Below, in pieces: positions 23,589 through 48,090 of a stretch of DNA of 64,000 nt (positions are counted from its first letter, which is position 1; each line of letters begins with the position of its first letter). The translations under genes and the position numbers were made by a program. The DNA comes from Neocallimastix lanati (nom. inval.) (taxonomy: Eukaryota; Neocallimastigomycota; Neocallimastigomycetes; Neocallimastigales; Neocallimastigaceae), in contig JACVTC010000015.1 in the NCBI GenBank assembly GCA_016946835.1, positions 1,043,501-1,107,500 of the forward strand, read 5' to 3'. The notes under the pieces are model-generated. The model had not been told where the DNA came from. It saw only the letters and a program-made list of their open reading frames with translations, and ran no database searches.

Positions 23589-24956
23589 ATGTCTAACGAT
23601 ACTGAAACTATAATAGAATCTAGAGACCCACAAAATAATAGAAAATTAATTTGTTCCGTTTGTAAGAAAACGGTTGAGTATACTTATGACAGTAGATATC
23701 ATTCTTCAGATACTGTCAAGGTAAAATGTTTCTTTTGTCGTTCAATAAATACAGCTACTCCTAATGATGGCTCAAATAAACGTAAAGAAAGTAGCAGTGG
23801 TCATAAGCCTGCAGCTAGTTTCTTTGGTACAAGTAAAGTGGGTACAGATGAAAATCCTATAGATATGGAATATTATGATGTTCTTGGAGTTAAAGCCACG
23901 GCTACTCAATCAGAAATTAAGAAGGCTTATCGTATTATGGCCTTAAAATACCATCCAGATAAAAATTTAAATGATGCTGAAGCCGGTGAAAAGTTTAAAA
24001 AGGTTTCTGAAGCTTATCAAATTCTTTCTGATCCAGATCTTCGTGCTAATTATAATAAATATGGTAAATCGGATGCAAATAATGAACTCTTCAGTGATCC
24101 ATCAGAATTCTTTAAACAACAGTTTGGTGGTGAAAAATTCTCGGATCTTATTGGTGATATTTCAATATTTAATGATTTATCTAGTGCAGTAGCAGAACCT
24201 ACCAATAAAACTCCAGCAGAAACTGAGGAGGAATATCAAAAGAGACAATTAGAACGTGAAAAACGTGTAAGTTCTTTATCCACCAAGTTAATTGAACGTC
24301 TCAGTACCTATACACATTCCTTCCCATTGGATGAATCAACAAATAAGAGTATGAATGTTGATTTAAAGGTGGTTTCTCAAAATGCTATGGCTATTCTTAA
24401 AGATATTATGACGGCAGAAGCAGAAGAATTGAAGAAGGAAAATTATGGTGTAGAATTATTACATGCCATTGGATATATCTATAGAAATAAGGCAGAACAA
24501 GCCATTGCTCAACATGATGTAGATAATGGAGCCATTCATCGTAAACTTTTTGGTTATACATCTAAATTTAGTAGTTTAGTTCGTGAAAAGGGTCATATTT
24601 TTTCTGAAACAGTAGGTACTCTTAAGACAGCTATTGATTTACAACAAAGTTTCAATAAATTACAAGAAGCCGAAAAGAATGAGGCAACCCTTTCCCAGGA
24701 AGAACAAGAGCGTAAGGCAAAATTAGAAGTTGAAGCCGCAAATAAAGGTATGGAAACGGTATGGCGTGGCTCTAAATTGGAAATTGAAAGTATACTTCGT
24801 GAAGTTTGTGATAATGTTCTTTTTGATCAGGGAGCCTCTCCTGAATTAAGACGTAGAAGAGCTGATGCCTTATTAACAATAGGAGATGTATTCATGGCTG
24901 TTAAACCAGATCCAAATGCACCAACTAGTAGTTTTCCAGTGAGCATGCCATTTTAA
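23589..24956 (+). CDS. Type III J-protein with DnaJ-X region (Caj1/Djp1-like)
   Basis: A single-exon 455-residue Hsp40 co-chaperone. Residues about 20-55 carry two Cys-x2-Cys pairs (ICSVC ... CFFC), a possible zinc-binding site that yeast Caj1 does not have at this place. The J-domain spans about residues 92-160 (YYDVLGV ... YNKYG), with the catalytic HPD tripeptide at residues 122-124, which stimulates Hsp70 ATPase. A linker with [14 protein letters not shown] and DLIGDISIF matches Caj1/Djp1. A DnaJ-X region (about 200-440) follows, with [14 protein letters not shown] and [15 protein letters not shown]. There is no signal peptide or membrane segment, so it is cytosolic or nuclear. Yeast relatives act in peroxisomal import and membrane-protein targeting. 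The higher G+C of this frame and its codon regularity leave little doubt it is coding. Confidence 0.93.
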   Translation: MSNDTETIIESRDPQNNRKLICSVCKKTVEYTYDSRYHSSDTVKVKCFFCRSINTATPNDGSNKRKESSSGHKPAASFFGTSKVGTDENPIDMEYYDVLGVKATATQSEIKKAYRIMALKYHPDKNLNDAEAGEKFKKVSEAYQILSDPDLRANYNKYGKSDANNELFSDPSEFFKQQFGGEKFSDLIGDISIFNDLSSAVAEPTNKTPAETEEEYQKRQLEREKRVSSLSTKLIERLSTYTHSFPLDESTNKSMNVDLKVVSQNAMAILKDIMTAEAEELKKENYGVELLHAIGYIYRNKAEQAIAQHDVDNGAIHRKLFGYTSKFSSLVREKGHIFSETVGTLKTAIDLQQSFNKLQEAEKNEATLSQEEQERKAKLEVEAANKGMETVWRGSKLEIESILREVCDNVLFDQGASPELRRRRADALLTIGDVFMAVKPDPNAPTSSFPVSMPF

Positions 24957-24978
24957 GATTAATTTAAATTAAAAGAAA

Positions 24979-25036
<58 letters not shown>

Positions 25037-25405
25037 CCACTCAAAAAATATATATATATTCAAATATTTGAAATCTAGTAAATAAAAAAAAAAATAAAAT
25101 AAAATAAAAAAATTATTTTTAATATAGCTATCTATTTTTTTTTTTTTTTTTTTATAAATATGATAAAGTAGAAATTAACAAAATATAATATATAATATCT
25201 ACTCTTATAATAATAATAATAATAATAATAATAAATTAAGAATATTAAAAAGTTTTATTTTAATTATTTATTTTTATTTTTATTACATATATATATATAT
25301 ATATTATTGTATTAGTTATAAAATTAAAAATTTTGTTAAAAATAAATATTAATATTTCTTTTTTAAAAAAAACTATACTGTGTCATTTTTCGATGTTATA
25401 ATAAT

Positions 25406-25441
<36 letters not shown>

Positions 25442-25813
25442 AATATAAATAGTATTATATGATAATATTATTATTATTATATTCTTTCGTATTATTATAA
25501 GTATTATAATTGATTTAATAATAATTTCTATAATAATACCAGATATCTATGATAAATGATTTACGTTAAACACGTGGTCTAATAATCATTATTATATAGT
25601 TAATACGAATATATATATATATTTATTTTTTTTTTTTTTTTTTTTTTGTTTATTTGTTTGTTTGTTTGTTTGTTTTGTTTTGTATTGTATTAAATATTTA
25701 ATTTTAAATAAAAATATATATATATATATTTTGAATTAAAAAAAAAAAACAAAAATAAAACAAAAATGGATTAATATTTTATAATTAATTTTTAATTATA
25801 GTTTAATTTGAAG

Positions 25814-25856
<43 letters not shown>

Positions 25857-26467
25857 CTAGCATAGATATTACTAAAGTTTAATTAGTGACTACTACTGAA
25901 AATAACTAAACAAACAAACAAAAAAAAAATATTACTATTAGTTATAAAGAATTTAACATCAATTTTTTTTTATTCATTGTTAAATTATAATTATTATATA
26001 TATATAAATGTTTATATACTTTATTTTTTTTTATTTTTTTTTATTTTTTATTTTTTAATTGAATATTTAAGTAGCAGGTAATAAAATATATCTAATTAAT
26101 ATCTATTTATAAAATATTTAAAACTTAATATATTTTATGAAATATGTTTTATAATTTTGTTTATCATTGTGTTTTATCATTATTATCAAACTTAAGTCTT
26201 ATAGTTATTTTATTATATTTATAATAATAAAAAATAAAACTTATTATTTAATTTATGATTATTATTTCATTAATAAAATTTATTTGGTATAGTATTTGTT
26301 GTTGAAATTTCCTAAAAATTAAATAACCATTCTTTATGTATTATTATTACCCTAAAATATTGAATTCATATGTTTTAATGAAAATATTTATAATTAAATT
26401 ATATATATATTTTTATGTTAATAATTTTTTTTTTATTATAATTTTATTCAAAATTTAATCTTATTAT

Positions 26468-26498
<31 letters not shown>

Positions 26499-26527
26499 AA
26501 ATTTTATTCAAAATTTAATAATATTAT

Positions 26528-26564
<37 letters not shown>

Positions 26565-26836
26565 ATTTTCTAATAAATCAAAAATTAAACTCCAAACCAT
26601 ATAAATACTATTTTAGAATACATGAAATAAACTAAAAATGAGAAATTATTATTATATTAAAATACATAAAAATAAAACTGAAAATAAGAAATTATTATTA
26701 TAAAAATATTTTTTTTATTAATAATTAATAATTAAATTAAAAGTCCAAAATTATATGTATATTACATTTAATATAATATACAATTATATAATACTAATAA
26801 AAAATTATATTAATTAATTGAATTTATTCAAGAAGA
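24957..26836. other. Convergent intergenic region, AT-rich
   Basis: Lies between two 3' ends. Contains a 50-A tract (about 24982-25035), T runs near 25409-25437 and 25625-25647, a 39-A tract (about 25818-25854), and a 48-64 base AAAT-rich direct duplication (about 26450-26570). No coding sequence is seen. Confidence 0.5.
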
Positions 26837-27545
26837 TTAAATTTTATAATAATAAAACATTTGTTGTGATTGATCTTGAAAAAAAGTTACTGATTGTTGT
26901 TGTTGTTGTTGTTGTGAATTGCATTGTATGACTTGTTGATACATGTATGGTACTTTGTTTGATGATTGTAAATGAATAAGTGATTCAGGAGATGAAGTAG
27001 AAGATGGAGATATAGGTGAAGCGTTAGTAATATGTATGGATGAAGGTGAAAACGAATTTGTCAAATAAGCACAATTATTATTTAATACCATGGATGAATT
27101 ATTATTATTATTGCTATTATTATTATTGTTGTTGTTATTTGAAACTTCATTAAAATTTTTAGTAATGATATTTGATAAGGATGAGTTAACATTTTTAGAA
27201 TTAATAATATTTGAAACAGTTATTGAAGAATTAGTGGTAGTAACACTTGGAACAGTAACAACAGAATTTGATATTACTGAAGAATTAGAAGTATTAACAC
27301 TTGGAATAGTAGCAGCAGAATTTGATATTACCGAAGAATTAGAAGTAGTAACACTTGGTATAGTAACAATAGGATTTGATATTATTGAAGAATTAAAACT
27401 AGAACAAGTTACTACTATTGAAGGAGCTGAATTAGGGATATTAGATGTTATTTGTGTATTAGAGATTGAGTTAATAATTTCTGGTGTTAGATTAGGATTC
27501 TTAGTATTAGATATTATTTTATTACTATCATTACTTTTATTATTA

Positions 27546-27579
<34 letters not shown>

Positions 27580-28378
27580 TTTGCTTATGTTTCTTTTCAT
27601 TTTCAAATCTGTTTAATGAATTTTCAATTTTGTTCATAATATCTCCTTCATATTTACAGACATTAGAATATTTCTTATTTGAACAAATTTCTTTCCAAAT
27701 ATTATTAATATGCGTACTATTTATACAATCTGGTCGACCACCTGTCTTTTTTAAAATAGCGCTCCATAAAATTTTCATTTCAACAGGTGTCTTTGCTACT
27801 TTTGAGAGAGCTTTACATAAACGTTCATAAGATGGCTTTATTTCGAATTCCTCCAGTTGATCTAAAACTTTTGCACATAATAAATAACGATAAGCTTCTA
27901 TTTTATTAATACAAAAAAAAAAAAATAGAAATAATTAAAAAAGAAAATATTATGTTAATTTCTAATTTTTCTAATTTAGTTTTAAATAATTTATAATATA
28001 AAAATCTAAAATAATATTTTTTATTTTAAATTTTTATATTATAAATTTTTTTTTCATATTTATATAATACTTACGAGCTCTATATTAATTTATTATAAAG
28101 ATTATTCAATTTTTATTATAAATAAAAATAGTAAAATATATATATATATATATATATAAACATTAGTATACATAAGTAAACATGTAATATTTTATTTAAT
28201 GATTGAATTATAATTATATTTACTGTGAAATATTCCATCTCATTTTGATATATTCATTAAAAGAATATCCTTTATTTTTATATTCTTTTGATTTAAGAGA
28301 AATTTGAACATCTTTTATTAAAGAAACAAATTTTCTTTGTTTTTCAATATAAATTGACGATAGATTAGAATGATTCAT
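26837..28378 (-). CDS. Helix-turn-helix-like low-complexity protein with 5-nt microexon
   Basis: Three exons on the minus strand: 28378-28224 (starts MNHSNLSSIYIEKQRKF), a 5-nt microexon 28079-28075 (AGCTC) and 27897-26837. Donors are GTAAAT after exon 1 and the consensus GTAAGT after the microexon; both acceptors are TAG. Only inclusion of the microexon keeps frame; it completes Gln-Ala-Gln between WNIS and AYRYLL. The product is 406 residues. Residues about 38-140 (SFNEYIKMRWNIS, AYRYLLCAKVLDQL, SYERLCKALSKVAKTP, ILKKTGGRPDCINSTHI) resemble the 'wgISrsqAYrli' helix-turn-helix of bacterial plasmid/phage proteins and of some fungal proteins. The remainder is Asn/Ser/Thr-rich, with about four 18-residue NSSVISNS..TIPSV repeats and a Gln tract near the end. 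A DNA-binding role is inferred. Confidence 0.7.
28075..28079 (-). other. 5-nt microexon
   Basis: Flanked on the minus strand by TAATATAG and GTAAGTATT. Joining exon 1 (ending in CA), AGCTC and exon 3 (starting AA) restores the frame. Joining exons 1 and 3 directly gives a stop about 24 codons on. Confidence 0.65.
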
Positions 28379-30120
<1,742 letters not shown>

Positions 30121-30261
30121 TTAAATAAATGACTTTTTTATTTCTTCCTTTTTAATAAATATTAAAAAAAGAATATCTATTTTATCATCATATTTTAAAA
30201 ATTCTTTAGAACTAAAAAATCTAAAATCATATTCCTTAAATGTAATGCCGTTAAACACCAT
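30121..30261 (-). CDS. Possible 46-codon ORF or exon, unknown
   Basis: An ATG-initiated frame on the minus strand reads MVFNGITFKEYDFRFFSSKE through IKKEEIKKSFI and stop. Its mixed amino-acid composition is better than the surrounding noise. It could be a small gene, a last exon, or a relic. No family is recognised and the neighbouring sequence shows no clear splice partner. Confidence 0.25.
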   Translation of the reverse strand: MVFNGITFKEYDFRFFSSKEFLKYDDKIDILFLIFIKKEEIKKSFI

Positions 30262-30570
30262 ATAAACTTTATAAAAAAAATAAAACTTAAACTTTATAAA
30301 AGCATATAATATATATATATATTTTAATTTAATAACATTTCATTAGAATAAATGTTAAAAATTTAAAAAAAAAAAAAATGGTTTAAATGCTTTTAATTAT
30401 TTTATTTTATTTGTATATAAATAAACATCTAATTAATATATCTAATTAATATCATTTAGAATAAATTGATATTATTATTTAAATATTATTTATTAGATTT
30501 ATATATCATATTTCCATGTTAAATAATATTTCTTTTTTTAGTAGTACTATTAATTATTTCTACATTTTAA

Positions 30571-30666
<96 letters not shown>

Positions 30667-31276
30667 TATCTTTATTTTTTTTTAATATATATATATATTT
30701 CAAAATTGATGATAAATAAATATAATTTAAAGTTTTTTCCAACTATTTACAATGACAAATTAAAATTGGTCCTTAATCAAAATCATTCGACATTTAATAA
30801 TTTAATAGTCATATATTCAAAAGTATTTTAAAATTATAAAAAAAAAATATTTAATATATACTTTATTGCATTATAATCTTCAACACATAATAAATATAGT
30901 TTAAACTTTTTATGTACAACACTCTCTAAGAATATTTATATTATTTGAATAATTTAATTATTTGTGAGATGTAACTATAGTATAAATAAAAATTTTAAGG
31001 AAATTTAAAAATATATTAAAATTTTAATTTATATAAAAAAAAATTTAAAAAAAAAATAATTTATTTTAATATAAATAAAGTTTTTACTAAATGAATTAGA
31101 AAATATAATTAATTAAAAAATAATATATATACAATTAAAATAAAATAAAATATTTTCCGCTTTTTTTTTTTTTCCTGAATAATATGTATAATTATTGAAA
31201 CAATTTATAGTTGGAGGATTTATATCAAACCAATTTTTATATATATATATAAATTAAGTTTTATAAATAAATAATC

Positions 31277-31309
<33 letters not shown>

Positions 31310-32049
31310 AAAACAATTTTATATATATACAAATTAAATTTTATAATAAATAATCAAAAAAAAAAAAAAAAAAAAAAAAAGAAGTTTGGTATTTCATAAA
31401 TAATTTTATTTATATAAAAAATTAATTATAATAATTAATTGTAATTAAATATATATATTTCTTAATTTCTAATAATTCATGAAAAGAATAAAGAGTATTA
31501 TTTGTATTATTAAAATTCATGTTTATATTATTATAAATTAATAATTGAACACATATATCATAAATTCTTAATCGTTTTATTTTTAATTAAAATGTAAAAT
31601 ACTTTCTATATCATACAAAACACAAAACTAATATAATTAATAATATTAATAATTAATTATTTAATGATATCTTTTTATTTTAATTTTAATTTTTTATTAA
31701 TTAAAAATTAAAAATAAAAAATAAATAAATATAAAAAAAACAGAAAAAAATTATATTAACTTTATTATTAATAAAATAAATTATATTAAATTGAAAATTA
31801 TAATTATTTACAAAAAAATGATATAAGTATTATTAAAATTTTTAAAATAAAAAATGAAATGTTAAAATATTAATCAATTAATTTATATATACATAAGATG
31901 ATTATAAATGGTTTTTGGTTTTTATATAAATTTTACATTAATTATTACTTTTATAATTCTATTTTATTTTACGTTTTATTTTTTTTTTTTTTTATTTTTA
32001 ATGTTTATCTTTTTTTTCTCGATATATCATTTAAAAATTATTAATAAAT
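30262..32049. other. AT-rich spacer
   Basis: (TTA)n at about 30569-30667. Two A-run blocks near 31278-31304 and 31354-31380 are preceded by matching sequence (TATATAAATTAAGTTTTATAA), a small direct duplication. No gene is seen. Confidence 0.4.
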
Positions 32050-32103
32050 TTACTCAGCATCTTCAGTATTACCATCATTTGATAGAGTAGTTGGAGCATC
32101 CAC
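32050..32103 (-). CDS. Candidate terminal exon of an unidentified minus-strand gene
   Basis: On the minus strand TTATTGTAG is followed by 17 codons, VDAPTTLSNDGNTEDAE, and a TAA stop. The acidic, mixed composition and the good acceptor suggest a short last exon entered in phase 0. Upstream exons between 32104 and 34074 could not be assembled, so the gene is unknown. Confidence 0.35.
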   Translation of the reverse strand: MDAPTTLSNDGNTEDAE

Positions 32104-41878
<9,775 letters not shown>

Positions 41879-41911
41879 GACATTTATAATTTTTTTTCTT
41901 TTGGTTTTTTT

Positions 41912-41944
<33 letters not shown>

Positions 41945-42017
41945 GTTTTTTTGTTTTTTCAATTTTTGGTTTTTTAAAACTTAATGTAATACTAAAGTTT
42001 AATAATATATATATATA

Positions 42018-42084
<67 letters not shown>

Positions 42085-43019
42085 TTATTTTAATGAATTA
42101 TTACGTAATAACTTTTATTTTTATATCTTTTTTTTTTTTTTTTATGAATTATTACGTATTAATTTTTATCTTTTTTTTTTTTATAATAAACTAGTTGTAA
42201 TATATTAAAATATTTTAATATTAACACTCAGAGCTTTTATTACTGTTTTTATAAATTAATATAAAATAATGCTATATAATAATTACTTTTTGTAATATTC
42301 ACAAATTGAATAAAGGGTATATAATATTATATATCATATTATATGAAATTGAAATAAATTAAATTCTCTTTCAGAAATAATTAAATACTAAATTTAATAT
42401 TTAACTCTACATAATTTTTACTATTTGTTGAAAGCTTGTATAAAATATTTATAATTCCTTATAATATATTTTAATATTGCCTATTAGGTAAAAATTTTGT
42501 CTATAGCTGATAATTTATATTAAATATAATAAAAATTTATACATAAAAAATGTTAATTTATTTAAAGTTTTTCTTTTTTTTTTCTTTTTTCATGAAATAT
42601 TATATCATTTATTAATATATATTACTAAGTACCTTTATATATTTAGTGAAGTTATCGTTCTATTATTATATTAATTATATAATTATTTTTAATATATATT
42701 GTAAAAAAATTACTTAATTTCAAACTATTTCGATTAAATTAATAAAATTACTTATTTTCAAACTATTTCGATTAAATTAATAAAATAAAAACATTAATAG
42801 AAATAGAGAGTAAAACGGAGAAAAAAAAAAGGATTTAAATACTACTGTATAATAAAACTATTGATTTTACTTTTGAAATGTAATATAAATTAAAAATATA
42901 ATTTCAAATTATAATTTAATAATTTTTTATAATTAAATAAAACATATAATAATTAATTTATTAACAATGAAAGTAACTTAAATTCATGTTGTTTTTCAGT
43001 TTATTACAAATATATTGGA

Positions 43020-43063
<44 letters not shown>

Positions 43064-43960
43064 TGTTGTAAAGAAGGAATAGAATAAAATAAAGTATAAA
43101 GTTTTATTATAATTAAATATTTAAATTATTTAATTCTAATATTTTATTATATAGAAAAAAAAGAAGCTTGAAAAAAAAAATAATAATAATAATAAATAAT
43201 AATAATATTAATAATAATAATATTATTATAATTATTACTATTTATTATTATTATTATTATATATTAAATTTATTTTATGTAAAAAAGAATAGAATAATAT
43301 AGTGTAACAATAATTTAATGTGTATATATTAATTATATTAATATAATAAAATCAATATATTATATTTAATAATCAATTGAATTAATAAAATTTTAATCTT
43401 TTTTTTTTTTTTCCAAAAGTTAAACTACTTCAATTTCGTCTTATGGAATATGAGAATAATATAGAATAATATATTAAATGTATTATTAATATATGTTTTT
43501 ATTTTATTTTACATATAATTTTCAATAAAATGGCTTTAATATAGCCATTAAAAAAAAAAAAAATAAAAAAAAAAAATAAAAAAAAAAAAAAAATAAAAAA
43601 AAAAAAAAAAGAATAGAGAGAAGAATTAATTCCATAATAATAATCAAAAACTTATAATTATAATAAAATAGATTTATTTTATTGCTTATGATCTTTTATA
43701 TATATAATACGAATAATACGAATAAAATATTTAAAATATTTATTATTGAAAATGCTGAAAAATTAAAAGTAATGAAAAAAAAAAAAAAAAAAATTGAAAA
43801 AAAAAAAGTTATAATCCTTTTAATAAATAGCAACTCAACTGTGCGAGCTTCATACAAGCTTAAAATATATTCCATTCATAAAAATAAAAAATAAAATAAA
43901 ATAAAAAAATTAATTATAGGAGAGAAAGAGAAAGAGAGAGAAATTAAAATTTTAATAATC

Positions 43961-43993
<33 letters not shown>

Positions 43994-45249
43994 GTTATTT
44001 AATAAATGTTAAATATTATATTAAAAAGTGTAATATGTAAAAATTTTCGTCAATAAATTATCAAATGTAAACTAAATTTAGAAGAATAAAAAATAAAGGT
44101 CTTTTTTTTTATATGAGATACTTTTACCTTTTTACATGATCAATCCTATTTATTGTTATCAGTTTTTTAATTTTAGTTTAAAAGTATTAATTTATTTTTA
44201 TTTAATAATATTTTTTATGCAAAATAAATTGAATTAATATAAAAGCAAAGAAAAAAAAAAGGAATAGTTAGCAATAAATTATATCAATGAATCATTATTT
44301 CTTTTTATATATAGTACATAATTATTAAATATTTTATAAAGTAAAAAAAAAAAAAAAAAAGGATGGAATGATGATATTAAAATAAATTCGTTGTTTAAAT
44401 ATTTAAATAAGTATTATAGATTTAAGCTTATTAAAGAGTTATATATAGTAAAAATATCTAATAAGTTATTTTTCTTTATATTTAATTCTTTAGTTTAAAG
44501 TAAAAGTCTGTTTTATATAAAAAAAAATTTTATATAATTTGCAATTACATTTATCAAAAAAAAAAATGTGGAATAAATTATATATAATTATTATTATTAT
44601 AATTATATTTACTATTATTATTAATAATTTATATTTATAATTATATTAATACTGATATTAATATATGTGAAGTTTATATACTACATATGTATATTAATAC
44701 ATAAATTTATTATATATACATTTTTTCTATATTTTATAAAATTAAATAAAATAGTTTACATCTTAAAGTTTATATACAGTTCTATATATTTTATTATATG
44801 ATTAATATATTATTTAATATTAATACATTTTATATAGAGCTATCTTCACACATCCATCATACCATAATTATTTTATGTTATTTTTTTATTTTGATTTATT
44901 TTTATTAATTTTATTATATTATATTTTTATTATATTATATTATATTTTATTATATTTTATTATATTTATTGGAATATATTTAATTTAAATGTTTTTTGTT
45001 TTTTGTTTTTTAAACATTTTAATACCATTTTTAAATAAATTAAATAATAAATAAGATTACAATTAAATTATAATAAAAATAAAATTGGAACATATAATTA
45101 TTAATATTAATAATAAAAGATACTTTTAGTATATTAAATATTTATTGATTACTAATTATTTATTATTAAACATATAATTTTTTATTATTCATTATTCAAA
45201 CTTTCAATACTATCTTTCATTGATTAATATTCATTATTTAATTTATATT

Positions 45250-45510
45250 ATTCATCACTTTATTTTTATTATTCATTATTTAATTTATACTATTAATCCT
45301 TCAATTTTTATTATTCATTCATTATTTAATTTATACTATTAATCCTTCAATTTTTATTATTCATTCATTATTTAATTTATATTATTAATCCTTCAATTTT
45401 TATTATTCATTATTTAATTTATATTATTAATCCTTCAATTTTTATTATTCATTATTTAATTTATATTATTAATCCTTCAAATTTTATTATTCAATTTATA
45501 TTATGTTTTT
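45250..45510 (+). repeat. ~42-bp tandem repeats
   Basis: About six copies of a unit containing TTTTTATTATTCATTATTTA and ATTTATATTATTAATCCTTC. Two copies carry an extra ATTC insertion. Confidence 0.8.
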
Positions 45511-45883
45511 TTTTTTTTATTAATATTTATTATTCATTAACCATTTTTTTAAAAAAAAATAAAACGAATCAAATTTTTAATTAATCCAATTTTATTATTA
45601 CTAATAAAAATTGGACGAACTATTTTATTATTTTAATCTAGCTAATAGAAAATAAAATAAGAAAAATACACCGTTACAATTAATAATTATATATATAATA
45701 AAAATTAGCAAATAATTTGAGTTGTTTTATGTTTTTGTAATTTTATTACTAATTATTTTATTATTACTATTAATTTTATTATTACAACTTACTTCAATAA
45801 TTACTATTATAATTACAAAATACTACTAATCTTTTATTATGAATATTATTAGTATTTGTTTTATTTTTTATTATTATTAATTA

Positions 45884-46462
45884 ATATTTATTATTTATTA
45901 TTTATTATTTATTATTTATTATTTATTATTTATTATTTATTATTTATTATTTATTAATAAATACTCTTATTTAATTATTTATTATTCAATTATTTATTAT
46001 TTATTATTTATTATTTATTATTCAATTATTCAATTATTTATTATTTATTATTTATTATTTATTATTTATTATTTATTATTTATTATTTATTATTTATTAT
46101 TTATTATTTATTATTCAATTATTTATTATTTATTATTTATTATTTATTATTTATTATTTATTATTTATTATTTATTATTTATTATTTATTATTTATTATT
46201 TATTATTTATTATTTATTATTTATTATTTATTATTTATTATTTATTATTTATTATTTATTATTTATTATTATTATTTATTATTTATTATTTATTATTTAT
46301 TATTTATTATTTATTATTTATTATTTATTATTTATTATTTATTATTTATTATTTATTATTTATTATTTATTATTTATTATTTATTATTTATTATTTATTA
46401 TTTATTATTTATTATTTATTATTTATTATTTATTATTTATTATTTATTATTTATTATTCATT
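45884..46462. repeat. 7-bp satellite (ATTATTT)n
   Basis: A near-perfect 7-base repeat occupies most of this stretch, broken by a few CAATT interruptions (for example near 45985, 46023 and 46115). The longest uninterrupted block, from about 46120, has a single 4-base deletion near 46268. Confidence 0.85.
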
Positions 46463-47309
46463 ATTAATTATTTATTATTAATTATTTAATTATTTAATTA
46501 TTTAATTATTTATTAATAAATACTCTTTTTATTATTTATTATTTATTATTCAATTATTTTTTAATTATTACTAATTAAAATATGTTTATTATAATATAAA
46601 ATAAAATTTGAAAAAAAAAATTTTTTTTTTCCTTTTTTCAATTTTTATATTAAAAAAGAAAATAATCAAAATTTAATATAACCAAAAAAGTAATTAACAA
46701 AAGTTAATTTAATTTTTTTACTTTAAAAAAAAAAAAAAAGAAATTAAGAATATAATATTTCCTATAAAATAAAATTAAACATCCAAAAATTCATATATTA
46801 ACAATACAAAGGAATAAAGGAAATTTTAATAATTAAAACAGAAACAAAAAAAAAATTTTTTTAATCCGATTCTCCTTTTCCTTTTTTCTTTTTTCTTTTT
46901 ACACTATATTCAAATAATATTTAAAAGATAAAAAATATATATATATATTTTATATATTTTATATATTTGTGTAAAAAAAAAAAAAAATGTAAAAAATATA
47001 AAGTAAAAAAATATAAAAGTATAAAATGATTAAGCTAATTTATTAATAAAAATTTTCACCACTAATATTACTATTAATAATTAATGGTAGTAGGTAAATT
47101 CTATTTAATTGAATATGTATTGAAATAATGGTAATAAAGTCTCTTACTAATTCAATATAGATAATAAAAAAAAATTATGATAAATATAGCTATATTGAAT
47201 TAATAAAATAAATTTACAATAAATAAGATATATTGAATAAAATATTAAATAAAATATTTTTATGATATTAAATAAATTTTTTTTGGAAATAAAAATAATT
47301 TTTTTTTTT

Positions 47310-47645
47310 TTTGACTGAAAACTTTTGTTTCCCCCATATGTTAATATGAGTGTATGTTTAACTGCCATACTGGTATGACGACGATACTCGCAACTCCCCA
47401 TAAGCACAGAAACACCAATATAGAAGCACTCTACGAGATCCTCAAGGGAAAACAGAGCCCGCTATAGGTGGCCTCCTTGCCATCCTAGAGGAGCTGGGAA
47501 CTGTAATCCTCTCAGACAAGGCTTACGCAATGGGATTCTTAAAGTGTTAGAAATATAGAAAGCATACCAATCTGAGTATCGTTTAACCCCTAACCTTTCA
47601 CGCAAAACCCCAAAGGGAAAAATCGTGAAGATTTGATACTGACGG
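47310..47645. other. G+C-rich island with decayed coding signal
   Basis: About 335 bases of roughly balanced base composition inside very AT-rich DNA. On the plus strand two adjacent frames look coding with G/C-ending codons: NTNIEALYEILKGKQSP (about 47413-47463) and, shifted, AIGGLLAILEELGTVILSDK with YAMGFLKC then stop (about 47462-47550). No family is recognised. It is followed by an AAAAAT repeat. It could be a retroelement part, a decayed highly expressed gene or acquired DNA. Confidence 0.45.
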
Positions 47646-47884
47646 GGTTCAATAAAAATAAAAATAAAAATAAAAATTTTTTACATTTATAATTCAATGA
47701 CTAATCAGCAAAATCAATAAATCCATTTCTTGGATAATGATTGAATCTAAAACATTAATCATCCACAACACCTTTTAATGTTGCTTTTTTTATATATATT
47801 AATTCATTTCATTTTATTTTATTTTATCTTATTTTATCCAATCTGTACTTTATATTTCTATTTATTTTATTTTATTTTATTTTT

Positions 47885-48090
47885 AAAGTATTTATTTTTA
47901 TTTCCAATGTGTATCGTCCTTGGTTTCAGCCCCCCCCCTCAGAGGCAGTAGGAATATTGGGGTAGTCACAATACTTCTATATGCTTTTCGCTTAGGCAGA
48001 TAAAATCTCTGCTGGACGGACTGCCTTACTGAATGTTCAGTATTGGCGCTCTTATTTTCATAGTAGTTAATGTGTTCAAAGTTCATCATT
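47885..48090 (+). repeat. Homologous repeat pair, copy 1 (LTR-like)
   Basis: Shares an ordered set of words with 49330-49515: CCCTC, AATATTG.GGTAG, ACTTC.TATG, GGACGGACTGCCTTACTGA versus GGATGGCCTTACTGA, and ATTGGCGCTCT. A terminal-type TTGGCGC is reminiscent of retroelement primer-binding sites next to an LTR. A minus-strand frame exists in both copies but the protein similarity is weak. Confidence 0.5.

Larger units (their letters stand above)
41879..47146. other. 5.3-kb AT-rich spacer, no gene seen
   Basis: Upstream region of the large minus-strand gene. Contains (TTA)n at about 42020-42084, a 38-A run (about 43024-43061), a mixed A-rich block at about 43551-43609, (TATAT) runs and the two tandem arrays listed separately. 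A short higher-complexity patch is at about 43830-43870. No supported coding sequence. Confidence 0.45.

Noticed and set aside
27090-27830. 246-codon plus-strand frame over the helix-turn-helix-like gene
   Set aside because: It mirrors the low-complexity minus-strand coding sequence. The minus strand has the plausible domain, splice sites and start.
30840-30945. Minus-strand peptide FLESVVHKKFKLYLLCVEDYN
   Set aside because: The frame is short, has no start or splice context and runs into simple sequence; possibly a relic, but not supportable.
41879-41962. Upstream in-frame Met (MKKQKNQKKKK...) as start of the large gene
   Set aside because: It would add only a Lys run encoded by an A-rich leader and bury the signal-anchor; the Met at 41878 is preferred.
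47043-47146. 34-codon minus-strand frame (RDFITIISIHIQLNRIYLLP ...) after TTAG
   Set aside because: The same bases give GTAAGA, a better donor than acceptor context, and no partner exon was found. Coding remains possible but unsupported.
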